This document shows, piece after piece, positions 31,246-40,646 of a stretch of 64,000 nt of DNA (the first letter of the stretch is position 1; each line of letters begins with the position of its first letter). A model generated the notes under the pieces. That model searched no databases, was not told the DNA's origin, and saw only the letters and a program-made list of their open reading frames with translations. The position numbers and the translations under genes were made by a program. The DNA is from Lonicera japonica (lineage: Eukaryota; Streptophyta; Magnoliopsida; Dipsacales; Caprifoliaceae), in contig CM038465.1 in assembly GCA_021464415.1 (NCBI GenBank), positions 21,793,839 to 21,857,838 on the forward strand. The letters run 5' to 3'.

Positions 31246-32933
31246 TGTAGGTCGGAAAATACCCTAGAGGGGGGGTGAATAGGAATTTTGAAACTTAATA
31301 CGGAATTTAAAAACTTTTCGAAAATGTTTAAGTAAAACAATTTACTAAACAAATTTATCAAGGAATGTAAGCAAATAAACAATCAAGCACAAGAGCAAAT
31401 AATTAAGCAATCTCAAACAATTTAAACAATCAATAACAAAGAGATTGAGTAAGAAAGATTGAACCAATTTGAAGTCGAAGATTTTTTGTCCACATGGTTC
31501 GGCTTGTTCCCCCTACTCCGCGCTCGGTTAGTTTCCCGAGAATTTCCACTATAACCGATCTCCTTCCGGGTGAAGATCAAACCTCTACAAGTGTTGTCTC
31601 ACACACTCTACAAGTATTGCTACACCACAATACTCTCACAAGATACCCTTTTGCTAACCTTGTGAAATTTACCTTTCACAATTTCTAAACAAAAATTTAC
31701 CTTCTTGTTTTTCCTATGAGATTTACCTCTCACAATTGAATACAAAATTGTTTGGTGATTCACACCAATTTACAATAACTCTCTTAAGTGTGTAAAGAAT
31801 ACAATTTGAAGCTCACACTAGAGATATCAAAATTGATCAAAATATATAGCTCAAAAATGAAGCATATGATCAATAAAATGAATTGAATACTTGAAGAACT
31901 TTGTATATATGTAAAATAAGTTTGTAGAATGATTCAAGTGTGTTAAAACATGTCTAAGACATCATATTTATAGCTTACAAAATCATATGGACGTTGGGGA
32001 TGATTAAGAGAGGTTTTGGCTCCAAGGTATACATTTTCAAACTTTCCAACAGCTAGTTTTGACAAAAAAATTCAAAATTGTTTTGTTAATTTCTCCCAAT
32101 TGGACCGTTGGATCATGCTCAAATTTTAGTCCAAATTGCCAGGAGATGTTTTCTAACTACTGTAAAAATTTCAAAATGATCGGAGTTCGGGAAGGTCTCC
32201 ATTTTATCGTTAGATCAAAACTGGGCAAAAATTGAGCGAATTTTAAACGAAAAATAAAAATATTCTTCCAATTTAATAATTTAGTTCCAAATAAAATTCT
32301 AATGATTTTTCAACCTCAAATATATGTTTATAAGATACCCATTTTTATTATAGCTTAAAATATGATCATTTAAAATTAATATGAATTTATTTCAAAACCG
32401 GTTTTTGCAAGAATAATGTTTTGAAATGATTTTGATTCAAACTTGGTTTTGATCAATCTAACAATGATGCAAGTTTATGTTTGAGCTATATAATCAATCA
32501 ATTAAGAAACTTTACATTAATCCTAAGCAAACACTCAATTTCCGACTAGGTGAGTATTCGAATGCTTCGATTTGTTTCTTCAAATTGATTCTTCACTTGA
32601 AGTTTTTCCCTTGAACCTTTAGCATATGATCCTTGATCTTTTGTGCTTCATGAAATGCATTGCTAGCTTGTGAGTGATGAGAATGATTTTCTTTGACTTG
32701 TCCAACGCTTGTAGTTGAATGATCTTGATTTGGATAGATCGGTTTTAGTCGAATGCTTCATTGACTTGATCGGATATTGATTGAATGATCCTTATTAAAC
32801 TTCCTTTGAGCAATCATGCTATTCTTGATTTTCCAAATAAGAAATCTATAATCTTATATCAAGAACATGTTAAATTACACATGATTGATTTATTGTTATT
32901 ATCAAAATAAGATTAAGACCTTCAAGGTCAACA
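31246..32933 (-). repeat. 5' LTR of the gag-only Copia element
   Basis: 1688 bp, direct repeat of 28060-29747. It abuts the primer-binding site on its left (31231-31245), which fixes the element as minus-strand. Confidence 0.93.
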
Positions 32934-34327
32934 CTTTGTTCAAGAGAATTTGATTGGTTGATTTTAGTTGTTGATTTTAAGGTCTTGCAATAAAAATTAA
33001 AGTGATGTATCAATTGATAAGAAAAGGCTAAGGCATTATAAAATTCATTTGCTTTGCAATGTTATGTAAAATTAATCTCATTCAAAATTCTCAATGCAAT
33101 TCCTAAGTGTTGAGTATCTTACACTTTTCTAAGCAAAAGGGTGTGAAGAAAGAGCAACTCATTCCCATATAAATGCCATATAAAGAAAGGGTGTAAGTAA
33201 AACTCAACACAAATGTATCTCTTATTTTTATTTTGTAACAAAGGGTGTGAAGCAAGTGCAACCCATTCCCATATAATGTCCAACCAAGATGCAAACTTGA
33301 GATACACCAAAAGAAAATGCATAAAATTAAACTAGGCATTGAGAATTCATTGTTAGTTTCCCCTAGGCAATTGACTTGATTATGAAAATGGCCAACTAAA
33401 AAGTTTAGCTCAATAAATCATAACATTTCATTTGTCTAAAACTGGGAGGTCTAAGTGGAGATTGAATTATCCGGTTTAGACACATTTGATAAATACAAAT
33501 TGAATCCTTAAGGTGATTAGTGTAGTTGATTATGGCATAAACTTAAGAGATCCTATTTGGCAACACTCTAACTAAGAAAATATTGAGTCTCAAAATCACA
33601 TAAAGTGTAGAAAGCACTCAACATATCATTAAAATATTCAAGGATTGGAATCTCAAATTTATGGTATTTATATGAATATTCAAAGACTAAACATGCTTGT
33701 CAATTTAAAGTATCTCAATCATAGAAGGAATGGACATAGGCTAATAAAAAATATACAAGTGCATCATCTCCTCATTAATGCTTGAGATCTATGTATACAA
33801 GGCATACAAAGTCAAATCACCTTATGAGGATTATCTTACTAGCTTATGAATGGTTGATTGAATGGAGAAGATGAAAGATTCAACAAGTATTTAACAATAC
33901 TAACAATGGAATGAGAAACAAACTTACATAATTAATGCAATGCAAACTTCATCTTTTAGCCTTAGCAATGTAACTACTCCATGATAGTTGTATGAACAAA
34001 AACCATTGAAGTGATCTCCATTTCTCTCAAGAGTTTCTCTAATTAGATTTCTTACAAAAGTAATAGCAAGAGAAAGTGCAGGAAGATTTCTTATATTACT
34101 TGGATCTAGATCTAGAAAATTACATCCATTAAATGAGGGACAAAGAGCAATTAAATAATGGGAGAGCAATGCCCAAAAATGGGCATTCTAGTACACTTTT
34201 CTAAAGATCCAAAGGGAAAGCACCTGATCCTATCTAGAAATAGAAAGCCCAGCCTTTATGGTGAGTTTCAATGCATCAAAAGGGGAGAAAAGCTGCTTTT
34301 GGGGGCTGTACTGTGCAATCTGGGAGG

Positions 34328-34467
34328 CCTCTGATCGATCAGAGGCTCCTCTGATCAATTAGAGGGGAGATTTTGCTCAGAAAGGTGGGCTCTAATCAAT
34401 CAGAGCACCCTCTGATTGATTAGAGGACAAATTCTGCACTAAAAGGTGGCCTCCGATCAATCAGAGG
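34328..34467. repeat. 61-bp tandem repeat with palindromic 18-mers
   Basis: Five 18-bp palindromes or near-palindromes occur at 34328-34345 (perfect CCTCTGATCGATCAGAGG), 34348-34365, 34389-34406, 34409-34426 and 34450-34467. They are arranged as pairs 20 bp apart with a 61-bp period, separated by TTTTGCTCAGAAAGGT-like spacers. They lie in the distal part of the solo LTR. Copy B has the same layout at 60063-60202, with decayed later units. Confidence 0.9.
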
Positions 34468-34828
34468 ACTGCTTCGGGAGACTTTATTCTTCTCTTTTGG
34501 CTTCTATCTCTCTTGTACACTTCTCAAAGCTCCCCAACTTGCTTCCAAAATCTATGGGCATAATCAAGACACTAGAAAAGGCTACTTTGAGCCATGTTAA
34601 AGAAATTCTTGATATTTTGAGTGTGTGCACAAGAAGTGGGTTAGTTTAATTAATCTAGGCCAAGATAAACGCGATAAACACAATCAAAAGAGCGTTAGCG
34701 ACTACAAAATTACGCGTTTATCAAGTCCTTAAGACTTTCTTCTACCAACAAGCTAGCTAGTAGAATGTTGAGGAGTGAAGAGTAGATAGACAGCCAACTA
34801 AAAAACAACAACTTAATTTAGCAATTAA

Positions 34829-35118
34829 GGGTCCGTTTCATAACAACGTGTAAAAGGAAAATAAAAATAGTTGATTTTTGTGAGAAGTTGGAAAATAAGT
34901 TGAGACATATGGTGATATGTCTTCTTACTTTGTAACTTTTTCCATGGAAAAATTTTCTTTAGTAGTTGAGGAAGAAAATTTTTTCACAAAAAATAATGAA
35001 GAATATATGGAGGACATCTACTCATAAAATGAGTGTGACATGCCTCAACTTATTTTTCAACTTTTTATCAAATCAAGTATTTTTATTTTCCTTTACCATG
35101 TTGTTATCAAATGGAGTC
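34829..35118. mobile_element. MITE with ~45-bp inverted ends, copy A
   Basis: Left end GGGTCCGTTTCATAACAACG and inverted right end GACTCCATTTGATAACAACA, both continuing into AAAGGAAAATAAAAA. Both ends are preceded by TAA read inwards, so a true target duplication could not be distinguished from terminal sequence. No coding capacity. Present in copy B (60564-60853). It directly abuts the next MITE at 35119-35121. Confidence 0.75.
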
Positions 35119-35121
35119 TTA

Positions 35122-35443
35122 GACCTCGTTTGGTTCACGGATTTTAGTACTCGAGAAAGGAAAGTATTTTATTTCCTTTGTTTGGTAAGAATAAATTCTA
35201 GAAACACTTTCCCGAGAGAGGGAAAAGTTTGGGGTAAAACCATTCCTCTCAAAACACATGGGAATGATTTTCTCATGTGATTTTCAAGTATTTATTACAA
35301 AAAATTTGGACAATAATAGCCTTACCTAAATACTTTCCATGCTTTACCAAACACAAGAAAGGAAATTTGATGGGGAATTTAGTTTCCCAACTCCATAAAA
35401 AAGATAAGGGAATTGATTTTTCTTTCGTGAACTAAACGAGGCC
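35122..35443. mobile_element. MITE with GGCCTCGTTTGG ends, copy A
   Basis: Left GACCTCGTTTGGTTCACG and inverted right GGCCTCGTTTAGTTCACG, both preceded by CTTA read inwards. The interior has GGAAAG-rich subterminal inverted motifs. It is related in its first 12 bases to the MITE at 27522. A 104-codon frame overlapping it (34966-35280) spans two MITEs and is not a gene. Copy B: 60857-61178. Confidence 0.75.
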
Positions 35444-35648
35444 TAAGTGTATATCACATGATGAATATATTTGACAATGTACTTACCTGCCTTTTTTAAT
35501 TTCTATTGAAAAGAATATAATTTGATTATCAAAAAGACTTTGTCAAAATAAATAAGCATTTTGTTCAAGTCCCTCGATCAGGACTAATTGCGCTTTTTTC
35601 TTTTTACGTTACGTATCTGTTAAGAAAGAAATATATATTTATTAAGTT

Positions 35649-35864
35649 GTTAATGTTGAAAGAGACTTTGAAACTCATTCGGGTGCAGAAACTAAATTAT
35701 TTAATGGAATTTACTCCACTCTCAATGTGTCCGGCGTTGATTACTATATCACTGCCATTCACAGCAAAGACAACATTACAACAATTAATGGTCATGACTA
35801 AGTTTTTGAAACAATTGAAATTACTTATCATGTTTTGGAGAATCAATGTTCCAAATCTCTAAGA
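35649..35864 (+). pseudogene. Unrecognised coding-like remnant, copy A
   Basis: A frame of 50 codons from 35649 (VNVERDFETHSGAETKLF...) reaches a stop at 35799 and then continues in frame for 21 more codons (VFETIEITYHVLENQ...) to a stop at 35865. Codon texture is protein-like and unlike the AT-rich flanks. Copy B (61384-61600) has the same frame and the same internal stop, with a handful of amino acid changes. Its first 40 bases are also found at 24996-25035. I do not recognise the protein family; it could be a gene fragment captured by a transposon or an exon of a dead host gene. Confidence 0.35.
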
Positions 35865-35867
35865 TAA

Positions 35868-37230
35868 CTAAATAATTTTTATTTTTATTATTAGTTATAT
35901 AGATTGAAATTAATGTATTGATCGACAAGTTGACTAGTGAGATAGTAATACTTAATTTGGGACGGAAAAATCTAAGAAGTGATCATATTTAAATAAATAA
36001 GCTTAATTATACACGTACGTTAGAATTAGATAACATTATCTTCAACTGCTACTATGTGTGTGTTTCTATTTATGTGTATATATATATCTATGGTTTGGCT
36101 GTGCTATATCGGTGTTTTCCATTGTCACATGCATAACTATATATCATATATCTGACTCTAGTGTTTGCGTATGTCATTGGGATATTGTTTAATACCACAT
36201 TACCAGTGGTGACATTAGAAATGTTCAAAGAATTATTTTTTAATTTTCTTTCTCCCAACATAACTTCCTACTTTTCAAGGAAATTGAACTTATGGAATAA
36301 TTAACAAGCTATATATAATGGTTACTTATTAATTAAGGACAATATATTCTTATATATATATATATAATTATATGTAGTGGCCATAAAATGAAATGTGGTC
36401 CTCACTCTGATTTCGGTTACAATTATAATACAGACTGTGAGAATTATGTGAACAAAGAAAGGTAGATGATTATATGTAGTGGTTGAATAAGTAAGGCAAG
36501 CTGGCAAGTGTTGTTGAAGCAGAGAGAGGAAAAAGAGAAAACTAAAGATGAAAAAAGTTGCTTACCACATTAATAGTAACTAAACGTCACCTTAATAGTA
36601 ACAATTTCCAACCAATCTACCCTTCAAGATGTCAATTAATGCCCACTTACCGTAACTTTCTCCAAAAAAATAAAAAATAAAAAATAAAAATATAACTAAG
36701 AGACTATCGATAAAAGACGAAACATTTAAAGCCAAATTAAAGGTGATCAAAAAATGCATGTATTACTATTCAAACAGTAAATTTTATTTTTGACTTGTCA
36801 TGAAAGAAGAATCATTTAGGGGTAAAGTAATTCTGACCCATCAAGTGAAAGTTGGTGCGCATCTTGACATAATGGGGTTTTCAATTAATTTAGTACCTTC
36901 TTGTGGGAGGTGAATTTTGGATATGAGCCTTTGGCCGAGGCCCAAGTTTGATAGTTGGTTTTAAAAATCCCTCTCCGGATTTTGCAAGCAACCCCTCTGC
37001 ACTCTAAATCTCTTTCCTTTGGTGGCCATCTCCGCGACCCATCTCTCGGCTAAATTTTGAACAATGTTATATAGTGTTTATATATATATATAATTAGTTT
37101 ATTGTTGATTGTGTAAATATATAATTTCATCTATTTATGTGTGTGTATATATATATTACATAGCGTTATATTATTTTTAACTTCACTTTCTTCTATATAT
37201 ATTTTTTTATGTTTTTCTTTTAAAAACAAA
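35868..37230. other. Non-coding spacer shared with copy B
   Basis: AT-rich, with (TA)n runs at 36352-36366 and 37081-37092. No convincing gene. Colinear with copy B 61603-62900 with about 3-4% divergence and small indels, such as about 40 bp missing in B near 61760 and about 15 bp near 62503. Confidence 0.6.
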
Positions 37231-37234
37231 TTGC

Positions 37235-37388
37235 CAGGGAATCTCCACGGGGAACCCTTACCCAACGGGGATGGGAATTACCCAATACTGCAAATTGGGG
37301 ATGGAGGCGGAGATAGGAAAAAATTAACTTAGTGGGGGTGCATGGGGATGAAGATTATAAATCCAAACCCAACCCGCAGCCATCCTTA
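37235..37388 (-). mobile_element. hAT-like terminal fragment (GGATGGC...GGGT-rich)
   Basis: Minus strand reads AAGGATGGCTGCGGGTTGGG, then repeated CCCCATGCACCC and CCCCGT-type motifs towards 37235. This resembles the GATGGCAGCGGGTCGGG subterminal sequence of a widespread plant hAT family. Only one end is recognisable, and I could not find a matching partner end or target duplication. Copy B 62908-63057 retains the same fragment. Confidence 0.4.
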
Positions 37389-38468
37389 GAAGGAGGAGAG
37401 GACTCCTAATAATATACCTGCAGGACTTCTAATGGAGCATCAACGAGGTGGTCCCGGCTTTTTATTTGTCTTCGCAAACAGAGGATTTTGTTTGTTCACA
37501 ATTCATGCGGTCTCTTTCTACTTTTTTTTTTCAACAAAGTTTTCTTATGTTATATTGAATTTAGAATTAATTTTTATTAGTAGATCTGAGTCTATTGCTG
37601 GCCCAAAAAAATTTACACTTGGGAAGGATTGAATAGAGAATCTCTTGTTAAAAATATTGCTCCCTCCAAGAACTCGATGGTAAAAAAGCCACTAAGCCAA
37701 CCCTATGGATTAATCTCTCTCTACTCTTTGTGGTCATTCCCGAAAATAAACTATTTTAAGATTTTATTTCGCTTAGCTGCACCTTATAATTTATTTAAAA
37801 AGTAATATAACTTAGAAATTTGAATCTAACATATTACAAATACAACATTTTTTTTGTCTCTTTGTAATAATTTAAGTTTTGTTGGTAAAAATAATAAAAT
37901 AAAAAGAAGAGAAAGAGCATTGTTGTCTATAATTCTCAACTCACTTTGCCCTAATTAGAGCCTTCAATATAAAAAAAAATGTTTTAATTTGTTCATTTTT
38001 TCTCTTTACTGTTTTTACAAGTCCACACTTTGATTTTGCTCCAATTAGGTCTTGAGACAAACATTTATGTGAGTATTATAGTGGCTTAACCGTTTTACCC
38101 CACTACAGTCCCCACGTGCAACGCACATGTTCTTTTCCATCCAAAAATTTATTGACTTGTGGAGTTTCGCACTAAAGTGAAAATAGGTACAAACTTTAAG
38201 GACGAGTATTGTGCAAAATGAACTTTGTGGATAAAAGTGCAAAAATGAATAAACTTTAAGTGAATAAATTATTAATAACTCGAGTTGAGCGTATAAAATA
38301 TTTTACTTCATAAATTAGATAAACACAACACTTAATTGCCTTGCAGCTTAAATGCTGAAAACCTCCCATAATTACCTCGGAAAGAGGTAAATAGATTTCA
38401 TTTTCTAATAATTAAAATATATGTATATATATATATATATATTATTGTAAGGGATGCGATTCTTGCGA
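37389..38468. other. Non-coding spacer, right end of the demonstrable duplication
   Basis: No gene recognised. An indel separates the copies: about 140 bp at about 37410-37545 (including a T9 run) is absent from copy B at about 63081. Homology continues to 38468, which matches the last base of the window in copy B. Confidence 0.6.
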
Positions 38469-38869
38469 ATATGTTGATTGATCACCCTTAATGTTGAAGG
38501 TACTTATATATATATAATTTGCATTTTTATTTTTTGACGTACATTAATTTATATCCTATATAACTGGAACAAATGTATATTTATATAATAAGAGGTAATG
38601 AATTTTGAATCTTAAAAATATATAAGTGATAAAGAATTATGTGACCGAGCTTTAAAATATTTTTTAAACAGTTAGCAGTGCATTTAACACACATTACAAC
38701 CTATATAATTAAACAATTTTTTTTTTTAATCCAACCACACTTGATCTGAAAATTAATGTTTGGTTATGGCTTTTATTTAATGTTTTTACAGGAATAGGGA
38801 TATCCAAAACAAGGATTTGATCTTATGGCACACAGTAGGATTTCATCATAACCCTCACCCTAGCCAAGA
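38469..38869. other. Single-copy (in this window) AT-rich sequence
   Basis: No coding or element signature. It would pair with copy B sequence beyond the right edge of the window if the duplication is tandem. Confidence 0.5.
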
Positions 38870-38989
38870 CGTGAAAAGGCGCAAGGAATGCGTGGGGAGA
38901 ATATTACTGAATCGTACGGGCCACTACCAGAATCGTGTGAGTCCCCGCTAAATAGTGACATTTGTGTGATGACAATATTTGAAAGTTAT

Positions 38990-39240
38990 AGATAAAGGAA
39001 AAGTGCTGTAGTGTTATTTAAGCCTTACCCTCTTTGGTTATTCTACTATTAACCCTAATTTTATACATATAAATAGAAAAGGGATAGCTCAAAAAAGGGA
39101 TTCCCGCCTTCAAATTCTCATAAGCCTAGTGCAAGAGGAAATAGTTAGTAGCTTGTCTTCTTCATTATAAACAGCCTTCAGAGCTAAATAACAGCTACAC
39201 ACAAAGGGGCGAAGTACTCTAGGCCTACTATCCATTGGTT
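38990..39240 (+). mobile_element. LTR remnant related to the 8960-12444 element
   Basis: The block CCTAATTTTATACATATAAATAG, later TAGTAGCTTGTCTTCTTCATTAT, then CAGAGCTAAATAACAGCTACACAC.AAGGGG follows the same order as the LTR sequence at 9583-9705 (CCTAATTCTATACTTATAAATAG, GGTAGCTTGTATTATCATCCA, GAGCTAATACAAAACAAGCACACACAAAAGG). Homology is limited to the likely R-U5 region and is diverged. Element boundaries are not resolved. Confidence 0.55.
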
Positions 39241-40646
39241 AAGGGAATTATTTTGAGAATCCGCAAATGCGACCCCCAGGTCTCAACCTCTAGTTTGGGA
39301 GTCTGAAACATCGAAAAGGATTTCGTTGTTCCATTTGCTTCCATGTGTTGATAATTCATATCGGGTGTCCTTCTATCCTATTTTTAGATGCAAGAAGGTT
39401 CATTCAGAGTCGCTAGTACGTTTAAAGAGAAAATGGAAAAAATATTTGTGTAAGAGGAAAGGCTATAGATAAGCCTTTCTTTACACGCTTGTCTACAAAA
39501 CTAGGATTCTATACGGTTCGGGAACTATGTTACGGATTGAGAAGGTGTTAAGCACTTGTTCCCCCCTTTCGGTCTCTAGTAGTCTTATATGTTTATTCTA
39601 TGTTGTAAAACTTGGATACTTTTATTGATATTCTACTGCTTTCTGAAAATAACTCATGAAAACCTGATTTTTGGAAAAATGGGAAAAGGGATGAAAACCT
39701 TGTATTCCGTGATCCGATGTTTTGGTTTTGTCGAAATTTGATTACTAGTAACAAAAGTTTATCTTATCTATTTTTGGAAAGAGAGTGATTTGGTATTATT
39801 TTTTCAGATAACAATATCAATTATCTAGTTTGGTTAATTTAGAAAATATCGGATCTTATCGGAATTGATTTGATATGGAATTGAACTCTTCAGGAAAGTG
39901 TATCAGATCCATTACAGTCTATATGGAATACATGATATATCTGAGTTTGATTCCTAAGTAAGCTTTATCAGTCCGAATTTTGAAAACTTGATTTTATCCG
40001 GATGATAAATGGCCTTACTTCTTTAGGTTTTACAATGATTTTATCAAGTTGTTTTGTTTGAAAATGATATAATATAAGTAATTTGATAATAAGTTTATCT
40101 AGCTAGAAAGTGGACAGGACAACAGATGTAAAGTGTTTACAAATAATAAACTTAATTAAAATTGAAGTAAATGCTTTCGGTTTATGTTGGCCGAAGCAAG
40201 CCAACTCCCTACTCACTTATAGTACTTCCGAGAAATTAAGTAAGTATGTATGATAAACTTAATTAAAAATTAAACAAATATATAATTACTAAATAAAGTA
40301 CAATAAGACTAGTATGCAGATATATTATTTGATAATTAGAAGAGACTTTAGTTACTTTCCTGACGATATATATAAGAATAAAATAGAGAAAATATAATAC
40401 GGCAGAGAAGACCTCTGGCGGATATCATATTTTCTCTTTAAAATATTTTCAGTGGTATGACTCTAGAAGGTGGCACTCCGGGTGCCAAGATTAGATCCGA
40501 AACTCTTGAAGAAATAAATGTTATCAAATGTGCTTCCGAAGAAGGCTTAATGATTAGAAATGTGAGAGAGAAATAAGGATTTTTAGTGTCAGAACCGTAT
40601 CCTTTGTGGTGGGGAATCGCTGCCTAGAACCCATGGGGGTGTTGGC
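39241..40646 (+). mobile_element. Probable Ty3/gypsy (Tat/Ogre-like) leader remnant and unassigned sequence
   Basis: Downstream of the LTR remnant, sequence near 39405-39420 (CAGAGTCGCTAGTAC) and 39520-39570 (CGGGAACTATGTTACGG, GAGAAGGTGTTAAGCACTTG) resembles the region just inside Tat/Ogre-like gypsy elements, where a GAGTCGCCAC block and a GAAGGTGTTAGGCACC block are typical. No gag or pol is present before 40646, where the homology to the Copia element (copy B start) abruptly begins. Classification is from memory of motif style and is tentative; the rest of the stretch is AT-rich with nothing further seen. Confidence 0.3.

Larger units (their letters stand above)
28060..32933 (-). mobile_element. 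Gag-only Copia LTR retrotransposon, private to copy A
   Basis: 4874 bp with LTRs of equal length (1688 bp) at 28060-29747 and 31246-32933, ends TGTAGGTCGG...GTCAACA on the plus strand, and perfect target duplications CTTTG (28055-28059, 32934-32938). Copy B has one CTTTG at the empty site 58669-58673. On the minus strand a Met-tRNA primer-binding site (ATTGGTATCAGAGGT, 31231-31245) follows the right LTR, then gag, then a polypurine tract AAAAAGGGGGAGA (29749-29761). Protease, integrase, RT and RNase H are absent. The LTRs differ at roughly 35-40 positions (about 2%). Confidence 0.95.
27927..34723 (-). mobile_element. Solo LTR (1918 bp once the nested element is removed), copy A
   Basis: The LTR runs TGACGCGCCGAAAATAA ... 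TTACGCGTTTATCA, with perfect 5-bp target duplications AGTCC (27922-27926 and 34724-34728). A Copia element plus its target duplication (28060-32938) is nested inside; subtracting it gives 1918 bp, the same length as copy B 58541-60458. The block near 27985-28020 (ATACTTGGTAAGTCCAAGTG, then CACAAGGAT) resembles the U5 end of Athila/Tat LTRs, which suggests minus orientation; that is inference. The right part carries a 61-bp palindromic repeat. Short frames such as 33103-33339 and 33924-34169 (minus) lie within and I see no real protein. Confidence 0.9.
2259..38468 (+). repeat. Segmental duplication, copy A
   Basis: Everything from the Copia integrase at 2259 to 38468 reappears in the same order and orientation from 40647 to 64000. 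Corresponding points are 7498/43519, 14532/46999, 16512/48982, 22866/53522, 27522/58145, 35640/61375 and 38468/64000. Copy A is longer (about 36.2 kb against 23.4 kb) because it carries five private insertions. The true right end lies at or beyond 38468, since copy B runs off the window. At the left breakpoint the two copies share CTATCA followed by homologous integrase sequence, while the bases to the left are unrelated. Confidence 0.95.

Noticed and set aside
34328..34467. CRISPR-like repeat-spacer array
   Set aside because: A plant nuclear context, palindromic units in pairs and homologous spacers within a solo LTR rule out a CRISPR array.
34966..35280. 104-codon frame conserved in copy B (60701-61015)
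   Set aside because: It spans two MITEs, and its apparent conservation only reflects the segmental duplication.
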